From: Patagioenas fasciata
Taxonomy: Eukaryota > Chordata > Aves > Columbiformes > Columbidae
NCBI RefSeq assembly: GCF_037038585.1
Contig: NC_092520.1
Coordinates: 151,837,104-151,901,103 of the forward strand
DNA length: 64,000 nucleotides
Reading direction: 5' to 3'
Shown: one piece after another, positions 1 through 19,103 of the stretch
How the letters are laid out: every line of letters begins with the position of its first letter
Position numbering within the stretch: the stretch's first letter is position 1
Notes under the pieces: generated by a model
What the model was told of the DNA's origin: nothing
Database searches by the model: none
What the model saw: only the letters and a program-made list of their open reading frames with translations
Position numbers and translations under genes: made by a program

Positions 1-566
1 ACGAACCCGTTTACAAACCCACCCCTCCGCACGCAGGCCGCCACCATCCGCACGCACACGGGTTTCCGAACACGGAGCAAACCCCCTCCCCACTGCACGC
101 CAACAAACCCGGACGCCCCTTCTCAGCGGGGCTGCCCGGCCCCGCCACACACCCCAGCAGACAGGGGGCTCCGAGCGCCGGCTCCTGCCTCCTCACCCCC
201 GACCCAGCCCACAAACCTCCCGCACGTCAACCGCGCTTCACCCACAGCAAAGCCCGGAGACCCCAGCCTTGCTCCCCCGCGATACACAAATGCGGCATCG
301 CGCCCCATAGCCCAACGCCTCCGCCAGCTTTTCCCCGTTCCCCCACAGGGCCGCCCCACAGCCCCGGGCCCATCTCGCCGCGCCCCCTCCCACACGCCTC
401 TCTCTGTCCCGCGTTGTGCCCAGGGCTGTCCCGGGGGAGGGGATAGGAGAGGGGCAGCCACAGCCCGGCTCCGGCTCCGGCTCCCCCCGGCCCCGGATAA
501 AAGGAGAACGACAACAGCGATTGCACAACGCGAGGCCCAAGCGCGGCTCCGGGCCCCCACCGGTAC
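1..566 (-). other. 5' part of TDG intron 1, GC-rich
   Basis: This is the minus-strand sequence directly after the TDG exon 1 donor (GT at 566-565). It is strongly GC-rich and CpG-rich and belongs to the CpG island around the TDG/UQCC6 promoter. Several overlapping open frames exist on both strands, as expected in stop-poor GC-rich DNA. None has a recognisable protein or splice support. I see no other gene here. Confidence 0.7.
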
Positions 567-589
567 CTGCCCAATTCCTCGGCCTCCAT
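567..589 (-). CDS. TDG: TDG first coding exon (5' end of thymine-DNA glycosylase; gene continues beyond the left edge)
   Basis: TDG is the nuclear base-excision-repair glycosylase that removes T or U from G mismatches and oxidised 5-methylcytosine derivatives. Only the first coding exon lies here. On the minus strand the ATG (589-587) opens a frame reading MEAEELG plus two bases, then a clean donor AG|GTACCG at 567/566. From memory, human TDG starts MEAENAGSY, with the serine codon split at the same AG, so sequence and splice phase both agree. The ATG has a strong context (G at -3, G at +4). Position fits as well: in human, TDG is head-to-head with C12orf73/UQCC6, exactly as here. The longer open frame running on to 227 is intron read-through in GC-rich DNA. 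The catalytic domain is outside the window. With only 23 bases, the identification rests on the peptide, splice phase and synteny together. Confidence 0.85.
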
Positions 590-1161
590 GCCCGGGCGCG
601 GAACCCGCCGCCGATGGGGCTATTGTCACCGGCCGCCCCTCCGCCCCCTCCCCCCGCGCCTCAGCGCCCCAACCGACCTGCCGGGCAGCCCCGCGTCACG
701 TGAGCGGCAGCGGCCAATGGGACCACACAGCCGGCCGGCCGGGCAGCGAGGGAGGCGGGCGGGGAGGGGGCGGTGCCGGTGGGGAAGCGGATCCCAGCGG
801 CCTCGGCAGCGGCTCCGGGCCGCGAGCGGCCGCCCGGGCGGTGGGAGGTGGCGGCCGGCTCAGCCGCGCCCGACGGGTCGCAGGGCCGGCTCCCCCTGAG
901 CCCCGCCGCGGCCTCGGAGTTTCGGGCTTGCGTCACGACTTGCTTACGTCACCCGCAGCAGGGTACTCCCCCACCGAGGGCCGGGCCTGCCCCTCCCCGC
1001 CGCCATGCTGCGGCCCCTCCGGAGGCGCGGGGCATGACGCACTTCCGGCGCGTTGCGTGTGTCTGCAATTGGGGGCGGTGGCGGCGCTGGGGCCGCGGAC
1101 GGTTCTCGGTTCTCCCACCTCCGGGAGGAAGCGCCGCGTCCCCGGGCCCTCCCCCGCCGCC
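590..1161. promoter_or_regulatory. Bidirectional CpG-island promoter between TDG (left) and UQCC6 (right)
   Basis: The two start codons face away from each other and are 572 bases apart in continuous CpG-rich DNA. There is no obvious TATA box. Visible motifs are a palindromic E-box TCACGTGA (696-703), a CCAAT box (714-718), a CRE-like TTACGTCA (944-951) and an ETS-type ACTTCCGG (1041-1048) near the UQCC6 start. GCCGCCATG YY1-like/Kozak motifs lie near 1000 and at the UQCC6 ATG. Such motifs are typical of shared housekeeping promoters. The transcription start sites and the split of the two 5' UTRs cannot be read from the sequence. Confidence 0.75.
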
Positions 1162-3084
1162 ATGCCCGCCGGCGTGCCCTGGCCCACGTACCTGAAGACG
1201 CTGGCGGCCAGCATGCTGGCCATGTTCGCCGGCGCCGAGGTGGTGCACAGGTACTACCGGCCTGACCTCGTAAGTGCTCGGAGGGCTCTGCTCGCTCGTC
1301 GCGTTACGGCGACCGGTAGCGTGTGTGCCAGACGGAGGGTCACCTGTAGAGGTTTTGGGTAGAAAGGTCTCGGGCTGACTGGAAAGAAACCGTTAGTTTT
1401 GGGAGCTGCCGTCAAACTGGTGACCTGGCACCGGGAATAAAAAAAGCCACGGAAACTTCTTGAGAAGGGGTTTCCACTGTGGAAGTTGAGATTTGAAGAA
1501 AGCGCTAAAGTGGCAAGAAGGGGCTGTATTAGATTTAAATACGCAGGTTTCCTCCCCTACTCCCCGATAATGGAAATTAAGATGATCCACATCTGGAACA
1601 TTGTGTCCAGTTCTGGGCCCCTCAGTTCAGGAAGCACAGGGAACTGCTGGAGAGAGTCCAGTGCAGGGCAACAAAGATGATGAAAGGAGTGGAGCATCTC
1701 CCTTATGAGGAAAGGCTGAGGGAGCTGGGTCTTTTTAGCTTGGAGGAGACTGAGGGCTGACCACATTGATGTTTATAAATATATGAAGGGTGAGTGTCAT
1801 GAGGATGGAGCCAGGCTCTTCTCAGTGACAACCAATGGTAGGACAAGGGGTAATGAGTTCAAACTGGAACACGGAAGGTTCCACTTAAATATGAGAAGAA
1901 ACTTCTTCTCAGTGAGGGTGACAGAGCACTGGAACAGGCTGCCCAGGGAGGTTGTGGAGTCTCCTACTCTGGAGACATTCAGAACACACCTGGACACCTC
2001 CCTGTGTAACCTCATCTAGGTGTTCCTGCTCTGGCAGGGGGATTGGACTAGATGGTCTTTCAAGGTCCCTTCCAATCCTTAACATTCTGTGATTCTGTGA
2101 TGATCAGAAGTTTACATTAGAAACAATGACAGACTGAAAGTCGGGGCTATCAAAATTACAGAGAACCATGCTCCAAGTGAGACCATCTACCCAGGGTATT
2201 AATGGTTGATTAGGTCTCTTGGAGGCCTTCGAACTTGTAAGCTTTATATTGTCTTCCTGCTCTTGTGTACTTTTGGTTTGTGAAAACACTATGCTATAGT
2301 CAAATTGGAAATAAGTTTAAAAAATCACTCTAAGTTTAGTCCGTCATGTCAAAATTTAAGCAATGAGGCTTAAGTCATGGATAGATGTGTAAGAATTTAT
2401 GTATTTTAATAGTCTCTACTGTAGCCTTCATTACAAACAAATAGGCTTATTCATTCAGAATGATCTATACCTCTTTAAACTACCATGAATTTTGAAGAGG
2501 TACAGTTCTTCAAATGTAATGTGGCATCTTTTCCTTTTTAAAATTTTCAGCTCTAGTTCCAGGGCTTAATTGCTAGAACAGAAAGGCAGAAGGAGTGAAA
2601 CTTTTTCTTCATTCACCAGGAGAATGTGTGGAAACTTCAACTGGTCCTTTAAAGCAATACTGTTACAGACATTTCAACCAACCTTACTTTCCTAAATGGC
2701 AAAAAGACGCTTTGTTTTACAAACTGTCCATTCTTCCTTTTTGTGCCCCTCTTTTTTTTTGTTTTTTTTAACCATATTTTGCTACTTTGAAGTAAAAGTC
2801 AAATTACAAAAAGGTAATAGGTTTATTTTAAAGATGTTTTGTATGTAAGAATTACACTCTGCTCAAGAGGGCAGTGAAATCACAATTTAGGCATAAAACT
2901 GTCTCTTAAAGAATATGCTAACTTCCTGGTTTGTGAGTTTAGTTTTTCTTCTGCCATAACACTGAATGTCTTTCTGTGTTTTTACCAGAGTATACCTGAG
3001 ATACCTCCTAAGCCTGGAGAACTGAGAACAGAACTGTTGGGTCTAAAATCAAGATCAAGCGAAGCTCAGACTTCACAACAGTGA
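1162..3084 (+). CDS. UQCC6: UQCC6 (BRAWNIN, C12orf73 orthologue), complex III assembly microprotein, 2 coding exons
   Basis: The coding exons are 1162-1269 (36 codons, donor CTC|GTAAGT) and 2989-3084 (31 codons plus TGA, acceptor TTTACCAG|AGT). The joined product is 67 residues; I remember the human protein as 71. It begins [18 protein letters not shown], contains the hallmark [14 protein letters not shown], and continues [20 protein letters not shown], which tracks the human protein closely. The family is a small mitochondrial inner-membrane protein needed for assembly of respiratory complex III. The N-terminal part (residues about 9-27) is the hydrophobic segment that acts as targeting and membrane anchor. 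The start ATG sits in GCCGCCATG and is the conserved one. The product ends SQQ, earlier than the human tail. Upstream it shares a CpG island with TDG, and downstream it converges on HSP90B1. The single intron carries a CR1 copy. Confidence 0.95.
1270..2988 (+). other. UQCC6 intron 1
   Basis: A GT-AG intron between the two UQCC6 coding exons. It contains one CR1 LINE fragment (about 1590-2103) in the same orientation as the gene. The rest is AT-rich unique sequence with short poly-T runs near 2750-2770. I see no other feature. Confidence 0.85.
1590..2103 (+). mobile_element. CR1 LINE, 5'-truncated 3' end
   Basis: This is the familiar CR1 3' region: a block around GTGTCCAGTTCTGGGC, then the segment containing GAGCATCTCCCTTATGAGG, then CACTGGAACAGGCTGCCCAG, then a tail ending in CATTCTGTGATTCTGTGATG with two ATTCTGTG units. 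CR1 elements insert truncated at the 5' end, which fits the roughly 510 bases present. Short open frames inside it are remnants or chance and not host genes. The 5' boundary is approximate. Confidence 0.93.
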
Positions 3085-3309
3085 CTGGAATTTACTTATG
3101 TTGTGAAAACTAGAACTGACAAAATGTTTTTTCAGCTGTCTCAACTGCAAAGTCCACATGTGAAATCCTATGCTCCCTTAATACTTTGTTTCCTTTAAGC
3201 AGAGTTACAGGCAGCCTTAAAATGTACAATGAATACTGGTAAATCCGACTGGTTATGTGCCAAAATTATTACAGCTTCCTAGTGTTGATTGCAGTGTAAG
3301 TATCTTCAG

Positions 3310-3327
3310 AATAAAAGATATAATAAA
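3310..3327 (+). terminator. Polyadenylation signals of UQCC6
   Basis: Two AATAAA hexamers lie at 3310-3315 and 3322-3327, about 230 bases past the UQCC6 stop. They are followed by moderately G/T-rich sequence. A short 3' UTR of roughly 250-270 bases is the simplest reading. Usage is not shown by sequence alone. Confidence 0.6.
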
Positions 3328-3330
3328 CTC

Positions 3331-6300
3331 ACATTGGTGAGTCTGATGGAATTTGAAACTTCTAAGCTGATTAAAAAGTAGAGGAAGTTTAGCATATTGA
3401 AAAGTCAAGCTTTTGTGGCCTTACTAAGCTTTCCTGTTCACCTGTAGTAGTGATACCGAAAAGCTGGCAAAAAGATTCTTTAACATGGTTTTGAAAGTGT
3501 TAAGAGGCAGCCACTTCTATTGCAGCATGCCAGACACTCAGAAGATCGTTCCTCTAATCGAGTGTATGCGTGATTTGCACTTCTTGGTATTTATTACATA
3601 CACCTATTGCATATCTGTTTGTTTCTAGAGGTTAGTTAATGCATTAAACATAAATTATTTACGTAGCCCTGCCCTTTGCTGGATGTCCGTCTTTGGTATT
3701 CGAGAGTCTTTATCAGTGATCTGTAGTGGTCGCCGGTGTCTTCACAGCCTGGTACCCCTCCCGGTGTCAGCTTCTTGACCTCATTTATTGATCGTGCATG
3801 TTGTCATTTTGTGCTGCTACTAAGCAAAAGTCATGTAGTTCTTCCTTCAGTTAGTGGAACATTCCGCTTTCCCAGCTTGCAAGCCAAGGACCTCCTCCTT
3901 TGCCTCATGTCCAGTCTCTATAAAGCTCTTGTTCTCTGTTAGGTTCCTATTACATTACGCCTAGTGTTGTTACATTATGCCTAGGGGTTTCTAGAAGATT
4001 TTTGTTCCTGTTATCAGTAGAACCCCACTTATCCATTAGCATTTCCCCCCTTTGTAAAACTTTAACTCAGTTTTACTGGATGTAACCCAGAACCTGATAT
4101 AGTAAATGATGGGATGTACAAGTAAGAAAGATGGAGCACTTCTTGCAGTGGATGGACTCCTAATGCTGGCTCAGTGTTGCAACAGTGCACACAGTGGCTT
4201 TCTGTTACTGACAGAAGTCTACTTTGGGCCACTGTAAGGCTGGGGAGTATCTTACAGCTTGATTGTATTAGTGTAAATGGGGCAAGTGTGTACAGATTAC
4301 AGTGAAATTATGTACAATTGTGGTCCATTTTGGGTATCCTCTGTTTACAGCTGATTGTGATAGCTGTAAATAACAAAACTCTTAAATAACAAATGCAGGT
4401 TTACCTTTCAGTCCCAAAATAGGATCACCACAAAGGTCTCACATGAGAAACTCAAGAAGACACACAAAGTCAACATCCTACAAAGATGGTAGGACAACCC
4501 TTTTCTGAGTGGTGTGCAGTAGAGCTTGTGAAGGTTGGGGATTGCCTTCCCTTAGGAAAGGTATGCAGAGGAGGCATGGGCTTCATCCCCGATTCTTACT
4601 CAGGTTTAACTCAGGAAAGAACAATCTAACAGCCATTAAGGAAGCAAAAGCTTCCTCACTTCTACCGATAAAGTACTTGGAGCTCTCGTAATAGCAGAGG
4701 GATCCAGAAAAGATCAGTCTAAGTGCTACTTTCACACCTGTTCCAGTTGTAAAGCTGTTATTTTATGTATGTTTGTAAAAGCTGGAATTGCTTTTCCTAG
4801 GTAGAAAAGCTTATATTTCCTTTACAAGTGCATCTGCTCTCACAGAGTTTTGCAACTTCTGGCTGATGTAGAAAAGCAGCTGAGGTAGGTTGAGATCTTC
4901 TCCTGCTCATATGTGCTCATGTGGACACGCAGGCTGCAGCCTGTACTTAGCATTACTACTCAATCTTAGACACCTTTATCACTGACAGCAGTCATTGATA
5001 AAAAGGCCACAAGTAAATCTCAGATGTTAAGCCCAAATGAAATGAGTCATTGAGAACATCTTACTAGTTGAAGTGCTGATTAAACTTTCTCCTTCACTGT
5101 ACCTAAACAAAACTGAGATTGACAATCTTCCACCTCAGCATAAGACAAAGTCTATGGAAAAGACAAGACAGGGCAGTTTGGCAGCATTTTGTTCCTGTTC
5201 TAACCAGGGCAGGAACAGCAGTTTTTCGGTTATCCCTTTAAAGAGCCAGGATTCACCAACCCTTACCTTGTCACTCACACGTCGTCAGAGTATCACCTCT
5301 GTCATTATGCTGCTGCTTTGGCATGTAAGATGCTTTTCTCTTTTCTAAAGAGTATGTTTTGGTTTTTGTGTGGTGGTGGTGGTTGGTGTTTTTTTTGCTA
5401 GCCTTTGCTAGCACTGAGGGAACCATTCTCATTGCCCATTTAGGAACAGCAAAGCTGATGATACATGATGCTTTAACAGTAGAACTGACACCCCCAGAAT
5501 TAGCAACACTGAAAGAAATAGCCTGAGTGTGACTAGGAGACACTTCTTACAGCATTCACAGAGGAAAAAAAAAGCAAGCCTATAACTAGAGTTTGTGCTT
5601 ATTAATAGCAAATACTTGTCACTCCAGGTTAGAGAAAGCAGCTGTACCACAGCTACATTGCACATGATATTCTCAGCTGAGGAAGAAGCACAAAGCATGA
5701 CACAAGTGTGCTCCTTATTGTGTCTGAAATTGGATCATGTCATCCTAAAACCCATCAAGGCATTGAAAACTTCAGCTGTGTAACAGAACAAAGTCTACAA
5801 GTAATTAACAGGTTAATAATACTCTAGCAAGCAACCCTAAGCTTCTACTACCCTTCAGGTCACTAGCTGCAGCAGCACTTGTAACAATGCAGTAAGCCTG
5901 AGCCAGGTTTGCTACTCAGGCTGGTCAAATAGAAATACAGAAGGATGTGTAATGATGATAGAAGTTTATCACAAGTGATATTTGAGGAATTATTAAATCA
6001 AAACCTCAGCAGCAGTTGATTACTACAGAGCACGAGACACAAGTTGCACTGCCACGGAAAGAGGACCATGCTTTAGATGGTGCACCTGCCCTACTGAGTA
6101 ACTTAATAATAAAGGACTGCTTTGAAGGCTGACATTGCTAGCTACTGAACTACAACTCCAGGGTTAAACCACTCAGGTCTAGTAACAAAAGGCTCTCATG
6201 GTGTGTCTAAGATACTACCACAATGAGCAAACCCCAAAACAATCCCCAACTCCCTCAAAAAGAAAACCCACCTGAACTCCCATTCTTTAAAGTCTCAAAC

Positions 6301-7370
6301 AGCATACTTGAATAAAGCCAACATCTCTGTATAAATCCTAACTCAAATAAACACACAGATACACAGCACTTGTATTTATTGCATGGAAACCTCACCAAAG
6401 TTCTGTTAACAAACCAGAAGAGTGGTTCTTAAGCAGAGGTGCTGTATAGAAGTACTATTCCTACGTACTTCTTCCACAGAGGAAGGCAAAAAGCCCCCTT
6501 TCAGTGTAAGCGCTTTCTACCAACCCTGTCAAGATGATTTCAAATAGAGGCACTGGTGAGAAAATGCAGAGCTTTCATCCAAACACCACAATGAAAGAAA
6601 ATTAATAGAAGTGCTGCCTCCAGTTCAACCTGTCTAACATTTGGGTGTCAACAGATTTACCTTAAGTATTTACAGTGCTTTGCCATACTAAAAAGACACA
6701 GAACAAGAATGGAAGAGCATTAAAAGAACTTTAAAGAACTGTAGAAAGCAGGACTGATGTGGCTACACAAGTTAAAGGCAGGGTTACCAAATAGCATAGA
6801 GTATGGTATAAGCTCACAGGCAGTAAGCCACTTCTTGCGGTTCTTCACAATTGAAGAAAATTCCTTTCACTGCTTTCAGCTGTAAAAAGGCACCACTGCC
6901 TACTCTGTACAGTAAAGCCACACAGTTCAGAACAAGATGGCAGGGCTTCAGTTCCAATGCTATTTTTAAATACCCCCCATATCATCTTTCTGAAGACAGC
7001 AGTAGATCTGTAACTTCTTGAATACTTCTTTCAACTAGCAAGGTCAGTACAGCTCTCAGATACCAGGTATACAGGGTGTTTCAAAAAGATGGATCCAATT
7101 TCACAGATTAAGTGACTTCAAGTTGGGTCCATCTTTTTGAAACACCCTGTATTTTGGCTGAGCAGCACAGGAGGTTTGTTAGCACCAGACCCAACCATAG
7201 GCATACACTACACAGTTAACATGTGGCTGTGCCAGCATGTAAAGGCACAAGGACTGCAAACTGCCTGTTGTATAAAGGACTTGAACACTTAAGATGATCC
7301 CTTTGTTTCTTTGTGCTAGCCCACAAGATGAGCTTACTATGTAAAATTTAGAGTTAGTGGTGTTTGGGAA
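3331..7370. other. Intergenic DNA between the convergent 3' ends of UQCC6 and HSP90B1
   Basis: About 4 kb of AT-rich single-copy-looking DNA. Short open frames here (for example around 3736-3942, 4509-4691, 5073-5348 and 5429-5698) show no recognisable domain, splice framing or coding-like composition. The one clear feature is a 78-bp mariner-like element at 7072-7149. A short imperfect tandem (TTACATTAYGCCTAG twice, about 3951-3983) is also visible. Confidence 0.6.
7072..7149. mobile_element. 78-bp palindromic Tc1/mariner-like mini-element (MITE)
   Basis: The ends are perfect inverted repeats, CAGGGTGTTTCAAAAAGATG on the left and its complement on the right, matching over 22 bases and 26 of 27 with one mismatch. 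The element is flanked by TA on each side (7070-7071 and 7150-7151), the target-site duplication of Tc1/mariner elements. It has no coding capacity and is little more than two terminal repeats with a short loop. A second copy with the same terminal repeat is at 24192-24396. I infer the family from the TA duplication and repeat shape and did not match it to a named consensus. Confidence 0.85.
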
Positions 7371-7373
7371 CAT

Positions 7374-7379
7374 TTTATT
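7374..7379 (-). terminator. Polyadenylation signal of HSP90B1
   Basis: AATAAA on the minus strand (TTTATT on plus), 214 bases beyond the stop codon. It gives a 3' UTR of about 230 bases, which is plausible for this gene. I saw no better signal nearby. Confidence 0.65.
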
Positions 7380-7592
7380 TTGTACATGACAAGATTTTAC
7401 ACCAAGTCAGTTAAATAATACAAATTTACATTCATGAGGAATGTCTTTAGAAAAGTGAACTTAAAAAAAAAAATCCTCCTTTACCCTTAAACCCCATACC
7501 ATCCCTCAACATTTTACAGTGGAAAAAACCAAAACAATCTAATTCACATTCCCGCTTAACCCCCCCAATGCAGGACGGTAGTTGAGTGCAGC

Positions 7593-17416
<9,824 letters not shown>

Positions 17417-17600
17417 GGCGACGTAGGCTGTGCTCCCAGAAGAGAACGGCCCCAAGCTTCCCGTCCCCGCGCTCCCGTTGCCACCACCGGCCTCAGCTCC
17501 CTCCTCCCCACCGCTGAGCCTGCTGGTGCGGCCGCGGCCCTCCCCCTCTGCCTTATCAACGCGGGGCGCTGGGGGACGGGGGGAGCCGCTTCGCCGCTGG

Positions 17601-17619
17601 CCAATTGGAGCGTACCACG
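17601..17619 (+). promoter_or_regulatory. ERSE, perfect CCAAT-N9-CCACG
   Basis: CCAAT at 17601-17605, nine bases, CCACG at 17615-17619. This is an exact match to the ER-stress element bound by NF-Y and ATF6. It lies about 40-50 bases upstream of the TATA-like motif of HSP90B1. Confidence 0.85.
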
Positions 17620-17712
17620 CCAAACATGTAGCCAATGGAAAGGCTGGAGGGTAGGGCCACGAGTTATTGCCGCCAATCGTAGGTTTCCATGTGCGGTTTC
17701 CTGCGGACGGAG

Positions 17713-17731
17713 CGTGGCCGGCGCCGATTGG
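17713..17731 (-). promoter_or_regulatory. ERSE, perfect CCAAT-N9-CCACG, opposite orientation
   Basis: Read on the minus strand: CCAAT (17731-17727), nine bases, CCACG (17717-17713). This is a second exact ERSE, in the same direction as HSP90B1 transcription. ERSEs are known to work in either orientation. Confidence 0.85.
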
Positions 17732-17800
17732 CTGGGTGCAGGGGGCGCTTGGCCAATCGTTTCCGCGGAGGGGTTTAACCGGCATGGTCTCTTGTTATTT

Positions 17801-18330
17801 TTTTAACGAATAAACCGTTAACATTTAACGCCGAGGCCACACGGGCCGCAGCCGCCGCGGCCGTGTCCAGGAGCGATAAGGACAGTCCCCACATGGGAGG
17901 CAAGCTCCGACCACTTCCGGGGCACCCGGGATGTTTAACCGGGGAGACGGTTACTATGGCAACGGGCACTTCCGGTCGTCGCGGCCCGCCGCGACCTCGG
18001 GTACTAAAGATAAGCGAAATGTTGTGGGTAATGCGACCTATAAACGATGCAGAGGATCGGCGGGAGCAGCGCCAGGCCCGAGCCGCTGCCGGCAGAGAAG
18101 AGGCGACTCTGGCGGGCCCCTCCCATCAGCCCCGGTGGACGGGGATCCCGCCCGCTACAGCGGCAGCGGTGCGAGGCCGCCGGCGGGCGCATGCGCCGTT
18201 GTGCCGCGTTGCATGCCGGGAGTTGCAGTCCACATCGGCGGGACGCACGGCGCCCCCTGCCGCCACGGCGCGGGAGCTGCGCGGGACGAGCAGGGGTGGG
18301 GGAGGCCCCAATTACAGGGACCTGTCTGTG
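17801..18330 (+). promoter_or_regulatory. Outer half of the CpG island: candidate divergent promoter with an RFX X-box
   Basis: The CpG island continues well past the HSP90B1 control region. It contains two ETS-type CACTTCCGG sites (about 17911 and 17968) and a perfect X-box GTTACTATGGCAAC (17950-17963). This suggests a second promoter firing to the right, away from HSP90B1. In mammals the divergent neighbour of HSP90B1 is TTC41 (GNN; a pseudogene in humans), which is my inference for the former or present target. Long open frames in this stretch are a product of GC-rich, stop-poor DNA and disagree with one another. I cannot support any as a protein. Confidence 0.5.
17950..17963 (+). promoter_or_regulatory. 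RFX X-box motif
   Basis: GTTACTATGGCAAC fits the ciliary-gene X-box consensus GTHNYYATRRNAAC at every position, with the two half sites in inverted orientation. RFX factors bind such sites in promoters of cilia genes. It lies 530 bases upstream of the HSP90B1 ATG, beyond that gene's ERSEs. Confidence 0.75.
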
Positions 18331-18531
18331 CGCCAGGTGTTGAGGGCTGGAGATGGTCCCAGCGTTGTCCTTGTTGCCCAAGCCTTGGGTCTCTGCTCCC
18401 CTCTAGCATGTCTGGTGCCTTACAAGGCCCTGAGGGAGACTGTCTGGCCTCAGCAGAGCCGCCCTGCAGCTTCTTCTGTGGGGACTGCCAGTGTTGCTGG
18501 AGGATAAAGCACACAAGAGTCCTTAGCATCT

Positions 18532-18621
18532 CATCAGCCTCGCGGTTGCCTGCAGAGGGCCGAATATTTATTCAGTTCTAACATTACATTCGGCCCTCTG
18601 AAGGCAACCGCGAGGCTGATG
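18532..18621. repeat. Near-perfect 34-bp inverted repeat with 22-bp loop (foldback/MITE-like)
   Basis: The left arm (18532-18565) starts CATCAGCCTCGCGGTTGCC and the right arm (18588-18621) is its complement over 34 bases with one mismatch (G versus T). The loop is AT-rich. The arms are GC-rich with several CpGs, unlike the surroundings. I could not find a convincing target-site duplication, so assignment to a transposon family is open. A foldback or MITE is the most likely origin. A structured RNA or protein-binding palindrome is possible. Confidence 0.7.
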
Positions 18622-19080
18622 CAGCCCGCGGTGAAATTGAGTTTGATGCCCCTGCCTTAGCAGGTCTCCGTGTTTTCCTGTTTTCCAGTGCTCATCAGGG
18701 CGAACATGCTCCAGAGAGCTTATTAGAACTCCTTAGCTTACCCCTGGGGCTGATGTTTATTTGCTACCAATCCTTCCTCCCCAACGTGTGGAGTGGGGGC
18801 TCCAGCAGCTGCCTCCGTGCACCCCTGTGTGGTGAGCCGAGAGCGTGTGCGCAAACCACTCCACAGTGCCCCTGTCAGGGAAGGTCAGTGTAGAAAGGAA
18901 CTAATATTTGTGGAACACTAAAAGATAGGCTGGATGCTCAGGAGATGGGATGTCTGCAGCTTTTTATCAGTGCCCCATTCAGCGATTGCAGGTTGTGGAA
19001 AGAAGCACACGGCGTGCAAATTCTGCAGTGCATCACCATTAACAGCTTAAGGTTTTTAAGCTGTAAAATCTAGCAAGTAA

Positions 19081-19103
19081 TATAATAATAATAATAATAA
19101 TAG
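19081..19103. repeat. (TAA)n microsatellite
   Basis: About seven TAA/AAT units in an AT-rich stretch with further ATA-rich sequence up to about 19150. Confidence 0.8.

Larger units (their letters stand above)
17417..17800 (-). promoter_or_regulatory. HSP90B1 promoter with ER-stress response elements
   Basis: A GC-rich promoter upstream of the minus-strand ATG. Two sites match the ERSE consensus CCAAT-N9-CCACG exactly: 17601-17619 on the plus strand and 17713-17731 on the minus strand. A third, 17673-17691 on plus, reads CCAAT-N9-CCATG, one base off. Further CCAAT boxes lie at 17632-17636 and 17753-17757. A TATA-like GTTGATAAGG sits at 17551-17560 on minus, about 50 bases nearer the gene than the first ERSE. 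In GRP94 and BiP genes, ERSEs bind NF-Y plus ATF6/XBP1 and drive induction by unfolded proteins. The same control is inferred here. Confidence 0.85.

Noticed and set aside
123-900. Long overlapping open frames on both strands in the first 900 bases
   Set aside because: GC-rich DNA has few stops. Frames disagree, none resembles a protein, and the only supported coding segment is the 23-base TDG exon with its splice donor.
700-1362. A 220-codon plus-strand frame covering the UQCC6 start
   Set aside because: It includes the UQCC6 N-terminus by coincidence of phase, but the upstream part is Gly/Arg/Pro promoter sequence and the downstream part reads through the splice donor. The conserved protein starts at 1162.
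1783-2019. A 78-codon frame in the UQCC6 intron, and similar frames at 40098-40292 and 23791-24021
   Set aside because: All are pieces of CR1 LINE copies, with the same conserved HWNRLPRE-type translation. They are not host genes.
17632-17661. A fourth ERSE from the CCAAT at 17632 and the CCACG at 17657
   Set aside because: The spacer is 20 bases, not the required 9.
17863-18581. Two frames of over 210 codons on the plus strand next to the X-box
   Set aside because: They overlap in different phases in CpG-island DNA, are rich in Arg, Ala, Gly and Pro, and run into the inverted repeat. There is no recognisable domain or convincing donor.
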